Origin: Rhizophagus clarus
Taxonomy: Eukaryota; Glomeromycota; Glomeromycetes; Glomerales; Glomeraceae
Reading direction: 5' to 3'
DNA length: 64,000 nucleotides
Assembly: GCA_015698045.1 (NCBI GenBank)
Contig: BLAL01000160.1
Coordinates: forward strand, 1,984,001 to 2,048,000
In this document: in pieces, positions 12,001 to 20,976 of the stretch
Layout of the letters: each line of letters starts with the position of its first letter
Numbering within the stretch: position 1 is the first letter of the stretch
Made by a program: the position numbers and the translations under genes
The notes under the pieces: generated by a model
Told to the model about the DNA's origin: nothing
Database searches by the model: none
Seen by the model: only the letters and a program-made list of their open reading frames with translations

Positions 12001-12626
12001 CTGGTACTAATAATGAAACGGCTGTTGAGGCTATCACTCGCAAAGATTATAGGGATGATAAACTTACCATAGCCACTCGAGCTGAGAGACATCGAATTTG
12101 CCTGGAATTACTAAGGATCTGTACACCTGCTAGAGATATTGACGATAGGACACGATATAAAGCCGATGATGTTAAAGCGCATATAGATTCTCCTGAATCG
12201 ATATCATATTTCCAGGGTTTAGTGCCTAAAATGGCTCGAGTATTTGATAATACAGATGCATCGCGCAGTGCTAAAAAATCGGGATTAAAAACAATCCGAG
12301 CGAAACTTGGTTTGCTAAATTCGGCACTATATGCGACTTATGGGTTGAAATTTAAAGCTATTAATAAGAAGCTCACACATTATCACCTGGTTGGCTCGTT
12401 TGATAGTGGGATTATTCCTAAGTTACCTTCATACCAGACGGGAGAAGAAGTATATTGGGATAACGGAGAAGATGTCCGATATGCTTATAGCAAACTTACT
12501 CCCGATGAATTATTACTAGAGAAAGAGAGCAAAACATCCTTCGGACCCTGCAAGCAGAACATCATGCAAGTTACAGAAGATATGGTCCTAGAGGGACCTA
12601 TTCAGGATTTATTTGATATGTGCTAA
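9036..12626 (+). CDS. Primase fused to herpes-type origin-binding helicase
   Basis: 1196 aa, uninterrupted. Residues 25-70 are acidic and Ser-rich. About 180-310 reads as an archaeo-eukaryotic (UL52-like) primase: DID at 188-190 for metals, SxH (SYH, ends at 247) for nucleotide binding, then FIDRKLPGQNFNLR. Cys/His residues at 394, 397, 401, 412 and 422 suggest the zinc module found in UL52-like primases. From about 495 it is an SF2 helicase of the herpesvirus UL9/origin-binding type: Walker A variant GSPWEMGKT (503-511), DEIVS Walker B (about 594), and later QMLFRMR resembling motif VI. It would prime and unwind the element's own DNA, together with the polymerase at the other end. Promoter, start codon and first 24 codons are TIR sequence. 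Domain calls rest on motifs I recognise; the C-terminal 350 aa have no assigned role. Confidence 0.85.
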   Translation: MHTPTISDQNRGTGPLAYYNSAGPDEYLSDSSSCTDNRSDLGSDDYNDYESNYESDNEEATCASTNITTTKSFQYSLRQEKFNVKFSPKDLLNAIREILLSPPRDMSNEKGSLEFLPIYSFLFPNEKGSSLYNAYDRNEVEDKLVIKIDQNGDHAPKFSVADDISEVYGLPGIHECINGQKPLRAVIDIDASQEDMETTGVKAQEVFFRICLSFIRALYRILDCSWEDILNGLVIATSSDSSKCSYHILYAPALLIDHHKLKAFTELVYTITGEKFGKFIDRKLPGQNFNLRFINSAKKGRVKRILQFSLDNGWNELDHVRVQPPPSLGLEVRPRMLSIEKNNNPLRISVGQDILRKYAELVLQKHSSYLRDWTIEEKDSENFVYFNQKAPRGCSLCKRIHDKNQRWFGRVCASSGRFIVKCFRQNSDEPGDVFECDPSIAEKIQKENKNSLQVSHKVRGPGFPKAFVKMPSWVKYNEALTATEIYKERYVRSLPIEGDIYVGSPWEMGKTYVLEHLTIPDNVNLLVLSTRHSYSNAVTTRLNLKSYCDINGNINLPDHKRVVCQIESLHRITNNCKCNKKCKCPPSQYDLWLDEIVSIIAQAQSHLAGQSIEKLYKLIQDARRIVVMDNDLTDLNIEWIKALRKNIPFSIIHNTFQPQKGKKFCLAPNKEAVLAELWDWAKQISSLPFENRKSASLVCHLRKDVQGIVRALKTDFPELRIKEYHGKSDPVEKAHDFSNVEESWSDVDLVAYTSTLKIGVSCTNPKFERAFCLFNSYVETNAGTNQMLFRMRCIKDYICHIEQRSSNVPITEKGLFQWLLNAKRECLPRELQNRGIFPDIDSIIRNKDVPTVRLWVAYMLEKFRSRRLFSWRMVDFLRKAGMVISIIEPIPKPDENVVSLSQAVKANSSIVKVEEISNISNATIVDHETAEFLENKPKKTLEEMRSLDRHHIVECYEISPESLTEEFILKYGNYNHMKWFRAYKQLRDAGTNNETAVEAITRKDYRDDKLTIATRAERHRICLELLRICTPARDIDDRTRYKADDVKAHIDSPESISYFQGLVPKMARVFDNTDASRSAKKSGLKTIRAKLGLLNSALYATYGLKFKAINKKLTHYHLVGSFDSGIIPKLPSYQTGEEVYWDNGEDVRYAYSKLTPDELLLEKESKTSFGPCKQNIMQVTEDMVLEGPIQDLFDMC

Positions 12627-13133
12627 TATTATTCTTCATACAGGGTGCATCCCTAGTTGTGTAATTAATTAATTATACGAACATCTAAACATGCTCATTA
12701 AGCGTTGAGTTATATAGTATTTTTATAGCGATAGGTATTTATCTAATTGACTTATCATTTCCTTACAAGTCGTTTCTTACGAATATCGCCACCGCAGAGA
12801 AACGGAATTATTTTATACTTTTATAATTTTCATGATGAAATGCAATGACTCAAAATTTATCTTTATTTGCTTTCTGATACCGTACGTATAATATGTAAAT
12901 TCACCTGCTATTTTTTTTAGGATATTTATAATAGAAAAACTTGCTTGTTTTCGGTTAAATACGGTAAATAAGATAACGTTCATGTATATTAATAATAATT
13001 TCGATTAATTTATTAAGTTGTATTACAGTATGTTAAGTTATTAGATTAAGTGATATTTTAATTTTTGTTTTGTAATTTGTATGAGAAATTAAGGAAAATT
13101 AAATCCATATTTGATTATGAGATTATAATCTAC
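12627..13133. other. Intergenic region between convergent genes
   Basis: AT-rich sequence between the 3' ends of two converging genes. It presumably holds both polyadenylation regions. No gene or clear repeat seen. Confidence 0.5.
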
Positions 13134-14453
13134 TTATGGAGCTGGAGTGCGTAAAAAGATGTTTGGAGTACCCTTTTTATGTTCAAGACCTCCAACAATT
13201 CCTTTTGTTGATAATTTAATAAGATCTTTTGCTAATTCAGCTGGTGGTTTATTACCATTCTTGGAAATTAAAAGAGCTAATGTACCAGCAACAAGTGGAG
13301 AAGAAAAAGAGCTACCAGACAATACTATATAGTCACTATCGTTATAAGCATAAGCACCGCGAGTATTAACACCTGGAGCGAAAATATCAACGCATTTTCC
13401 AAAGTTTGATCCAAAGTTCTCAAAGTTCTTTGAAAGATCTGCAATTGTATCATTTGTATCAAAGGTAAAACCTACTGTAATAGCTGAAGGTGCAGATGCA
13501 GGTGATTGTCCACAAGCATCTGTTTTATCATTACCAGCAGAAACAGCCATGTGAATACCAGCATCCGTAACTTCTTTGACAACATGATTCAAAGCTCGTG
13601 ATGGAGGAGTAACTCCAAGAGACATGTTAACAACTGAATTCTTATTTTTACTATTTTTATGTTGTTGAATTACAAAGGATAAACCTTCAATCTTATCAGC
13701 AGTTGTACCAGTTGTACCACTTGTATGACTGAAAACTCTAACATCAATAATATTGGCCTTTCTGGCTACTCCTACAGTTTTTCCAGCAGCAACACTAGCA
13801 ACAAAAGTACCATGTTTGTCTATATGATTTTCGCAACCTTTACAGAAAGCACGTCCAAATTTAGCACGACCACCAAATTCACGATGTGTAAGTGAGATAC
13901 CACTATCAACAATGAAGATATTTACGCCTTCTCCAGCTGAATCAGGATAAATAAATTTTCCGTCCAGTGGACGTTTAGCTTGATCAATTCGATCAATGTT
14001 TATTGTCGGATGATCGTCTTCTGCACGTCTATTTATAACATGACGTCTACTAAAACGTTGGAATATTTTATCTTGTTCAATTTTGTTTTCCTCTTCAACA
14101 ATTATAACATTTTTCATCTTTTTAACCGTTTTCGCAAATTCAGGTGTAAAATATGAAGTATATCCTTGTATAGATCCATCAACGGAAAAATCTCTAATAG
14201 AACTTTGATCAAACACAGTACTAGTACTTTCATCAGAATGGATATTTTGAACATTTGTTTTATAGCATTCTTTCATAATTTCAAAATGGTCTTCGGTAAC
14301 ATTCTTAACTTCCTTATCAAGTATAACGATAAATCTCTTTTTTTCGGTGTCATTGTCTTCGGCTTGAATTGAGGGACATTCTCTTTGAGCCGAGATTGAG
14401 AGTGCAACTAGCATAACAATCGAAAATATTTTAATAAAGCTTGAAGCAACCAT
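13134..14453 (-). CDS. Secreted subtilisin-like serine protease (S8)
   Basis: 439 aa, one exon. Residues 1-22 are a signal peptide (hydrophobic FSIVMLVALSISA). About 38-125 fits an I9 inhibitory propeptide (KRFIVILDKE). The catalytic domain has Asp183 in IVDSGI, His214 in DKHGTFVAS, oxyanion Asn308 in SAGND and Ser382 in GSSFSSP, so all catalytic residues are present. Length fits proteinase-K-like fungal proteases, which are secreted and activated by propeptide removal. It lies next to the replication gene inside the giant element, looks like captured host cargo, and has no obvious role in transposition. Whether it is expressed is unknown. Confidence 0.88.
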   Translation of the reverse strand: MVASSFIKIFSIVMLVALSISAQRECPSIQAEDNDTEKKRFIVILDKEVKNVTEDHFEIMKECYKTNVQNIHSDESTSTVFDQSSIRDFSVDGSIQGYTSYFTPEFAKTVKKMKNVIIVEEENKIEQDKIFQRFSRRHVINRRAEDDHPTINIDRIDQAKRPLDGKFIYPDSAGEGVNIFIVDSGISLTHREFGGRAKFGRAFCKGCENHIDKHGTFVASVAAGKTVGVARKANIIDVRVFSHTSGTTGTTADKIEGLSFVIQQHKNSKNKNSVVNMSLGVTPPSRALNHVVKEVTDAGIHMAVSAGNDKTDACGQSPASAPSAITVGFTFDTNDTIADLSKNFENFGSNFGKCVDIFAPGVNTRGAYAYNDSDYIVLSGSSFSSPLVAGTLALLISKNGNKPPAELAKDLIKLSTKGIVGGLEHKKGTPNIFLRTPAP

Positions 14454-15857
14454 CTTTTATTATATCTATTATTATATTCAAGTAATAGAAATTGTACTAG
14501 AAAATGGGAGGACATCAAAGTAAGCATTTTTTCTTTATATGTAAAATTTTATGCTAAAAAGTTTATGGGGAATTTTCTAAACTTTTTTCTTTGTTGATCA
14601 GCCTTCGAATGATTGACTGAAAAGAGCGATCATTTTTTTTTAAAAATTATTTTGTTCATTCTTTACTAAAAATAGAATATCTATAAAAAGTGTAATTAAT
14701 CTTCTTCCAATAACCGATGATAAAGAAAAATTAGGCTTCATATGTTGTGCGTCAGATGTCTGACGTGCATCATTTCCTAATGCAGGCCAAATCTTCCGAT
14801 CCACAACATATAATGCAGTATATACAAAAATGCTGATCCGAAATTTCTTTTTTTGTAATTACTATAACGAATTTTGATAAATTAAATGAATATAATGATT
14901 TCAATAAGAGAACAAAACTGACAAAACCCGACTTTGGGTATCAAGAATCAAGAATGATTGATTTGGTGATAAAGAATCTATATAATTTTTTAATTAATTC
15001 TTTTTTGCCAAATTGTCATTAATCATGCGATAAATATTTGAGGATATGAAAATTTGCAACTTGCGGCTACAATAATTTTATTTTCATAAGCAAAAATAAC
15101 AGCTGATTTTACATACTAATTCTAAGGTTACTAAAAAAAATATCACAATGCTTATCATACTAAAATAGCATTATCAGTTATGCCTATTTGTGACACCTGC
15201 ATTGTTATAAAACACGAATATACGCGTCTTTTGATAACAAACAAATTCAACCTGTTTTCTATAAGCGGTCCTAGATGCTCATTTGTAAGAGAAGAACTTC
15301 AAATACGCAAAGATCGACTAATCATTTGTATATAAGCGTGACAAGTAGGAATTTACTAAAACTGTCCAATCAAAAGTTGATTTTTTCAAATAATAGCCGA
15401 GAACAATTGCTTGGAAAAAAACATTTTCCTAATATGGAATGATAGAAGTGTAAAAGCTCGTTGTATAGGCGCATTATTGTTTGTTAATATTGCTTTATAC
15501 GTTTTAGCTTTGAATTTAACAGATCTTTACTCGGAATAAATATTTTATGAACTTGAAATTCGTTGTCGTTAATTTTGATTTTAACCTGTTTAACCTGTTC
15601 TTTGAGTAAATCGTAATATATTTATTTTATTTCCTCCTGTTCTATATCGCATGACTCGTACAAAAATCTTCCTGAAAAATGCATTATTTGACGGAACTTT
15701 TCTAGTTTTATATAATATTTTCGCAGAAAAATACCCAACTACATACTATCTGCGATACTTGACTAATGAATGAAATATTATTTTTTTTTGCTCACTCCTC
15801 GGCAGACGATTCAGAGGGGATTCATAGTGCTCTGAATTTAACGAAGTGCTGGCCGAG
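14454..15857. other. 1.4-kb intergenic region, no gene seen
   Basis: AT-rich with scattered poly-T. GTCAGATGTCTGAC at 14751-14764 is a short inverted repeat upstream of the protease. No open frame of note and no RNA gene recognised. Confidence 0.5.
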
Positions 15858-16346
15858 CTAGCCACTAATCCCCAAAGAGGTCAAGACCTTTATCTCGTCA
15901 TCTGACTTGGAAACCGGAGCTTCATAGATTCTGGGTTGAAGGGGACTAGCCACATCACTCAGCTCGAAAATCGTATCTCCAGAGATTATGAGTCGAAGAG
16001 TCCCATCCACATCACTTAGCTCAGAAATTGGAGCTTCAGGGATTCTGGGTTGAAGGGTCTCATCCGATAATTCAGAAGTCTTTGCAGGATGAAGAGCCTC
16101 GGTCTCGGCCTTATACTTCTGCCTCATCCGATAATTGTGTGCATGAAACTTTGCAGAATATTTGGAACAAAATTTGGCGCAATACCCTGTACCAGTATCA
16201 CTAGGGAATCCACAGTTAAGACAGGGTTTTTTTTTCATATTTTTTTCATATAATTTCCAGTGCCTATAACACCCTCTAGGGTCATAGCATGTATTTCCAC
16301 AAACAGTGCCATCCCTCTTGATAAATGGGCAAGTAAAGCGAGCCAT
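15858..16346 (-). CDS. Small Cys/His-rich protein with C-terminal repeats
   Basis: 162 aa, not recognised. The N-terminal third has paired cysteines and histidines (CPFIKRDGTVCGNTC, CYRHW, CLNCGF, then C..FC and H..H) suggesting one or two small zinc-binding modules. Residues 90-150 carry three imperfect repeats of SELSD...LQPRI.EAP, low in complexity. It is divergently arranged with the adaptor-motif gene at 16455, with a 108-bp gap that must hold both promoters. A DNA- or RNA-binding role is possible but not shown. Confidence 0.6.
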   Translation of the reverse strand: MARFTCPFIKRDGTVCGNTCYDPRGCYRHWKLYEKNMKKKPCLNCGFPSDTGTGYCAKFCSKYSAKFHAHNYRMRQKYKAETEALHPAKTSELSDETLQPRIPEAPISELSDVDGTLRLIISGDTIFELSDVASPLQPRIYEAPVSKSDDEIKVLTSLGISG

Positions 16347-16454
16347 GAAAGTATTTTAGAATATAAAACCTCTTTCACTTTTAATTTCGTAATAAATATG
16401 TATTTAAATTAATCGGTATTATAATGAAATAAATTATCTTTTCATACTAACGTT

Positions 16455-16949
16455 ATGGATACATTAGATCAACCGACAGAAGCTCACGAAAAAATCTATA
16501 ACCCCAAATCTAATCGCATGATCATTATAAATGGGCCAGTGTATCGTAAATTATTATGTGGTGGTTATACGCATTGGAGAGAAGAAAGGCTTTTGATTCC
16601 GCCTTTACATGAATTACCAATATTAAGAAGATATCTTTCTTTCATTTCCTATCGTATTTGGGGCATCGTATCAGAAAGAAGTTTACTAGCGGTGGTTAAC
16701 GAAAAAATAAGTCTATTGCAAATCTTGCTCCAAGTTAATTGGCACAATCTCACTTTATGCCAACTATTAAAATTGTGCTGGGAGCACGAAGAGACGAAAG
16801 CTTGGAGGAATAACGTACTCATGAAATTCCTCCATCACCCAAATTTAGCTCCATCAAAATATAGGCCGGGTGCTTTATATGATGCATTTATCAAGACAGA
16901 TGTTTTAGGGCCGGAACATATATTAGCTCTAGCACGAACGTTTTACTAA
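16455..16949 (+). CDS. NCLDV-type adaptor-motif protein
   Basis: 164 aa. Residues 15-40 (IYNPKSNRMIIINGP followed by VYRKLLCGGY) follow the pattern NP.(T/S).R.I...G..Y..L...G of the conserved two-cysteine adaptor domain seen repeatedly in nucleocytoplasmic large DNA viruses. One cysteine is present at the end of the motif. The rest is helical with Trp/Leu-rich segments and is not recognised. In viruses the domain is thought to tether proteins. CATACTAACGTT directly precedes the ATG, like the leader of the primase-helicase gene. Confidence 0.5.
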   Translation: MDTLDQPTEAHEKIYNPKSNRMIIINGPVYRKLLCGGYTHWREERLLIPPLHELPILRRYLSFISYRIWGIVSERSLLAVVNEKISLLQILLQVNWHNLTLCQLLKLCWEHEETKAWRNNVLMKFLHHPNLAPSKYRPGALYDAFIKTDVLGPEHILALARTFY

Positions 16950-17133
16950 ATATTACTGTAACATTCTTTCTTAGATCATTCATAGCCTTGGAATGGGGGT
17001 TCCATGACTATGTATTTTTTTTCGCATATCTTATCTACCCGCAAATTTCAAATATATGTAAAACATCCCGGCTAGAGCGAGAATTATAATATTCTTTTTA
17101 CCCACCGACCATAAGGTAGTGAAATGACAGAAT

Positions 17134-17147
17134 ATTTTTTTCGAATT
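17134..17147 (+). promoter_or_regulatory. T-tract/CGA motif upstream of recombinase-like gene
   Basis: TTTTTTTCGAATTG, 68 bases before the ATG at 17216. The same T-rich/CGA motif precedes three following genes. Confidence 0.35.
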
Positions 17148-17215
17148 GAACATTTTTGTACGTAATATAAAATTAGTACATTTTAATATTCTTGACTATA
17201 GTGTCGTAAAACAAT

Positions 17216-18319
17216 ATGGCAAAAGTAGCTACAGATTTCATGAAACGCCATAACTGGACCTCCGAAACTCCATTATCCGAACTAGCTAAATACACAGAGG
17301 AAATTGACAACAGTTTAAAGGATGATCGCAAGGTAAGATTCAATGCCAAAACGCGTTTTCGACAATTAGGGCTTACTAAGGAACAAGTAGAAGTTCTCAT
17401 CCCTATTCGACCTACTGGAAAGCGTGAAGAAGGCAGGGATACTGTTGGTAAAATTGCCCAAGAAATTGTGGAAAAGGATTATCCGTCTGAGAAAATAAAA
17501 CAAATTTCATATGATTTGGGGAGTTCTGCGCCTAATCCAGTCGCCGGGAGTTCTCGACTTACTTTATTGCGAAAAAAGTTACAAGATCATGGAGCTGATC
17601 ATCTCAAAAAAGAAGCGACCAAAATTCCTCATATTACTACTGAATCGAATAAAATTCAGGCACGACGGCTTGTACTTGATGAAGATGAAGGTGTCGACTG
17701 GCCTGAACACTTCCTCTTAGAACCAGTTCAGGAAAGACTCGAGAAATGTGATTTCTCTTTATCACCTTCTAAGGAAGATCTGGTTGATGTAATGATAATG
17801 TTAAGCATGCGACCGGCAGATGTGGCAACTCTTCGTATTGATAAGTATGAAGCATCAGATGAAATCTGGTATGACCCTAAATATTCCTGGTATTGTACTG
17901 GCTACTCTAAAACTAAAGAAGAAACAGGAGTAGGGGAGCCTCGGCCTTTTCTCTCAATGGAAAAGAATCCAGTACGAGCAAGGGAGTTTCTTACCTGGAT
18001 TCAGAAAGCAATACCAGAAAAATTTACCTTCTTACGAAAAAACAAAAGCGGTATAGTTAATGTAAATCCAATTAATCTTATTTTAGCTAAACATGGAATT
18101 ACTTCGAAAAAATTGAGGAAGATAGGTGCAGACCACGCTTCTAGGACCCATGGAGGTAAAAATGATTCTCGTCGCCAACGTTTGCGAAAATTAGCTTGCA
18201 GACAAGTAGTAGGACGAGATGAGTCAGTCCAACGTTATGGTATCATGAATGACCTACCTTGCAATTGTTCGAAGGCATCCCAGAAGAACCAGGTAAAGAT
18301 AAAAGAAAAAATGGATTAA
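17216..18319 (+). CDS. Tyrosine-recombinase-like protein
   Basis: 367 aa, intact. Residues 180-345 fit the catalytic core of phage-integrase-type recombinases: Arg199 in MLSMRPADVATLR, Lys232 or 234 in GYSKTKEE, LRKIGADHASR (300-310) in place of the usual box II, and Tyr341 in VQRYGIM as candidate nucleophile. The order is right but spacing is compact and the box-II histidine position is uncertain. The N-terminal 150 aa are charged and may bind DNA. Possible roles are integration or resolution of element copies, or a captured Crypton-like gene. It sits in a same-strand run of genes each preceded by a T-rich/CGA motif. Confidence 0.55.
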   Translation: MAKVATDFMKRHNWTSETPLSELAKYTEEIDNSLKDDRKVRFNAKTRFRQLGLTKEQVEVLIPIRPTGKREEGRDTVGKIAQEIVEKDYPSEKIKQISYDLGSSAPNPVAGSSRLTLLRKKLQDHGADHLKKEATKIPHITTESNKIQARRLVLDEDEGVDWPEHFLLEPVQERLEKCDFSLSPSKEDLVDVMIMLSMRPADVATLRIDKYEASDEIWYDPKYSWYCTGYSKTKEETGVGEPRPFLSMEKNPVRAREFLTWIQKAIPEKFTFLRKNKSGIVNVNPINLILAKHGITSKKLRKIGADHASRTHGGKNDSRRQRLRKLACRQVVGRDESVQRYGIMNDLPCNCSKASQKNQVKIKEKMD

Positions 18320-18423
18320 CCTGATAATGATTTTTATATATCTGTCCGATCAGGCAGTGGTATTCAAGATCTTCGATGAAAACTAATCATATATATGGGT
18401 TAGATATCATTTATTAAATTTTA

Positions 18424-18435
18424 TTTTTTCGATTG
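18424..18435 (+). promoter_or_regulatory. T-tract/CGA motif
   Basis: TTTTTTCGATTG, 36 bases before the ATG at 18472. Confidence 0.4.
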
Positions 18436-18471
18436 AGGCAAGATATGTAGCATATAGAATATATTACGAAA

Positions 18472-18795
18472 ATGGTAACCGATCAAAATCACCCATCTGA
18501 TAGTACATTTAACGAGCAGGAAGTTATCAGATATACGAAGAAATTAGCCCAGATATTTGGACTCGACGAGCAACATGCAGAAGTATATACTGCGCTCTCC
18601 GGTGAAAATAGGGCGTTAGCGAAAAGATTGGATGATTATCATTCTCAGCATAAAAAGCTTAAAAAGAAAGTTAAACGACTAGAAGAACGTGTAAAGTGGC
18701 TGGATGATAATGTGGACGAACTACTTGCTATGGGGCATTGCAATTGTAGTAAAAAATCCATAAATACTTCGTCCGAGTCCAGTTCATCTGAGTAA
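18472..18795 (+). CDS. Small coiled-coil protein
   Basis: 107 aa, not recognised. Residues 45-85 form a strong coiled coil (KKLKKKVKRLEERVKWLD) followed by a Cys-containing HCNCSKK and a Ser/Glu tail. It lies between the recombinase-like gene and an F-box gene on the same strand and shares their upstream motif. It could be an oligomerising partner; no function can be assigned. Confidence 0.6.
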   Translation: MVTDQNHPSDSTFNEQEVIRYTKKLAQIFGLDEQHAEVYTALSGENRALAKRLDDYHSQHKKLKKKVKRLEERVKWLDDNVDELLAMGHCNCSKKSINTSSESSSSE

Positions 18796-18964
18796 TTTGA
18801 TTCTGATTACGCGCCACCAGAAAAGGTGGAACCCAAGAAAAATAATATACGCGAAGAGAAAATCTGGCAATAAGGCGAAACCAAGAAGGTATTTGATCCG
18901 AGAAGTCCGATCCAACTAGTCAGCTGGCGCGAGCAGTTATCATTTCGCACTATAACTAACCATA

Positions 18965-18976
18965 TTTTTCCGATTG
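18965..18976 (+). promoter_or_regulatory. T-tract/CGA motif (variant)
   Basis: TTTTTCCGATTG, about 31 bases before the ATG at 19008. Confidence 0.35.
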
Positions 18977-19007
18977 AAAATTCTTCAAATTCTTCTATCA
19001 TATAAAA

Positions 19008-19520
19008 ATGCATAAATCAAATTTACTTGAGCTTCTTCCGCCAGAGTTGATATCATTTATTTTAAAGTATCTTCCAGATCTAAAACATGCTAGCGGTATA
19101 AATGATATATGGGAAAGAGAGGTGAATCTTGAACGGCCCAAAAGGGTAATTCTCACAGATTTTCGATTTAGGATTGACATATGCGCCAATGCAAATTTCA
19201 TTAGTGGAAAAATTGTGAAAATAGCATACGCAAAAGACAATAGTATTCCTAGAGTATACGGGTTTCCAGATGAGTCTTATTCCACATTAGGAAAGGTTAA
19301 TCTACGTATTATCTTAAATGATGGTGAGAAGCATAAAATAATACCCACTGAATTTATAGTTACTGGACCAGATTGGCCTGATCAATTTCCTGAAATACTT
19401 TTGGGCTCACCATGGATGCGAGAAAATAGGGTACGCTTAAATATGTGTAATTCGACACTAACAATAGACGATAATTTTGTGATCCTCCCATATCGAAGTC
19501 AAATCCAGTCCAACCAATAG
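19008..19520 (+). CDS. F-box-like N-terminus with degenerate retropepsin fold
   Basis: 170 aa. Residues 5-30 (LLELLPPELISFILKYLPDL) read as an F-box start. From about 45 the pattern follows retropepsin-like aspartyl proteases: DICANANFIS where DTGA.xNFIS is expected, then ILLGSPWMREN and a hydrophobic strand LTIDDNF typical of the C-terminal part. The Thr-Gly of the active site is replaced by Ile-Cys, so protease activity is unlikely. The neighbouring F-box gene at 19594 also ends in a retropepsin motif, suggesting a related pair. Confidence 0.5.
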   Translation: MHKSNLLELLPPELISFILKYLPDLKHASGINDIWEREVNLERPKRVILTDFRFRIDICANANFISGKIVKIAYAKDNSIPRVYGFPDESYSTLGKVNLRIILNDGEKHKIIPTEFIVTGPDWPDQFPEILLGSPWMRENRVRLNMCNSTLTIDDNFVILPYRSQIQSNQ

Positions 19521-19552
19521 TCCGGAGCAGTGATCATTGGTGCAGAATCACA

Positions 19553-19564
19553 TTTTTTTCGATT
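19553..19564 (+). promoter_or_regulatory. T-tract/CGA motif
   Basis: TTTTTTTCGATT, 29 bases before the ATG at 19594. Confidence 0.4.
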
Positions 19565-19593
19565 AAAGATACAGCATATAATACAGACTATTT

Positions 19594-20721
19594 ATGGCGC
19601 ATACAAGCATTTTTATTATACCAGAACTATTAGAACAGATTTTACATTTCTTATTGATAGATAAATCCCTCTATCCCGCTCTATATGTATCCCGATTGTG
19701 GTACAGATGCGGTGCTCCCATCCTATGGAGGCGTATTAAGCTAAAGGGGAAAGACTTATATCCTGGACAATCTCTTCCAAATGATTATAATTACCTTACA
19801 AAGGATCGTCCCCGATTAAATAAATTCATAAGGATAGAACGTGCAAAGGATCTCTCTCGATTGAAAAAATTCATAAAGCTAGTACGTAGGAAGCAAAAGC
19901 CAGTTTATTGCTCAAATGTAATTCATCTCGAAATATCATACTACCATTCACTTTCGGATAAAAAAATCATAAGCATTGTACATTCATGCCCAAATATAAT
20001 CCATTTGAGTTTCAAAAATAGCGTAGGATTTAGTAATAGAGCATTAGAACTGATAGCAGGTTCATACCCGAATTTGAAGTATTTCAATCTGTGTGTTAAT
20101 CAATCGGGTAATTATATGAGCTCTCGTGCTCGAGAAGTAGATGACAGGGGTCTATGGAGAATCGCGAAGTCATGCCATAAATTAGAATATTTAAATCTTG
20201 CTTACCGCACAGAGATTACCGAGCATTCAATTTGCGGTATTGTTCGCTCCAACCCAAAGCTCCAGCATCTTGATATTACCTATTGTGGAATTATTTCTGA
20301 TATGTCTACCAAAGAAGTTGCTAGATCATGTCTTAATTTAAAATATATTAATTTGAGAGGGTGTTATATTAGCAAAGAAGCCCTAGATCAGCTAAATCCA
20401 AACACCCATGTCGAGATTTTCCGGGGTCCGTTTGATAATCGAGCTGTGATAGAACGAGCTATGATAGATCGAGTGATAAGACGGCTATCTAGCATCCGAT
20501 ATGGTGTTGATAATAATCTGAATTCAGTTCTATCTCAGTTATACCAGCAACTTAATTCCAATATATCTTTGACAGTGGACTCTGGTGCCGATCACCCCAT
20601 TATAGCTATAAACAGACATTCACCGACTCGAGGTACCTTAATGTCGAGAGCTGGTGATAGAATACTGGCCAATCAAGGAGAATGGTGGTTCTCTACCGAT
20701 CTAACTAATCTGGATCAGTGA
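19594..20721 (+). CDS. F-box/leucine-rich-repeat protein with DSGA tail
   Basis: 375 aa. Residues 5-45 are an F-box ([27 protein letters not shown]). About 105-280 holds leucine-rich repeats of the SKP2/AMN1 cysteine-containing kind ([46 protein letters not shown]). Such proteins choose substrates for SCF ubiquitin ligases; the family is strongly expanded in Glomeromycotina. Unusually, residues 325-350 read [13 protein letters not shown], the active-site motif of retropepsins, after which the protein ends without a protease fold. The TGA stop coincides with the start of a direct repeat (20719), so the tail may be truncated. Confidence 0.75.
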   Translation: MAHTSIFIIPELLEQILHFLLIDKSLYPALYVSRLWYRCGAPILWRRIKLKGKDLYPGQSLPNDYNYLTKDRPRLNKFIRIERAKDLSRLKKFIKLVRRKQKPVYCSNVIHLEISYYHSLSDKKIISIVHSCPNIIHLSFKNSVGFSNRALELIAGSYPNLKYFNLCVNQSGNYMSSRAREVDDRGLWRIAKSCHKLEYLNLAYRTEITEHSICGIVRSNPKLQHLDITYCGIISDMSTKEVARSCLNLKYINLRGCYISKEALDQLNPNTHVEIFRGPFDNRAVIERAMIDRVIRRLSSIRYGVDNNLNSVLSQLYQQLNSNISLTVDSGADHPIIAINRHSPTRGTLMSRAGDRILANQGEWWFSTDLTNLDQ

Positions 20722-20769
20722 TCACCAGCTCGGAAGAATTTGTTGGGTCCACTCCTGTGTGACAAAAAA
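20719..20769 (+). repeat. Direct repeat, copy 1 (about 50 bp)
   Basis: TGATCACCAGCTCGGAAGAA and about 30 further bases recur at 21544. The two copies bracket the gene at 20977-21456, and the first begins at the stop codon of the F-box gene. Confidence 0.75.
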
Positions 20770-20976
20770 AATATAGATTAACTAATTTATACTAGACATG
20801 GGCATTGGTCTGTGCCAGCCGAATTTTTTACGAAAATGACACAATTGAAATAACGGTAGTCTCTCCAGAAAAATAAAACATTTTACTCCCCTTGAACTGC
20901 GCCTTTGGCAGAAAATGGTCCAGGCATGTTAATACAGAAATTCATCAATAGGGGACCCGCTAAAGGTAAGGAACCG

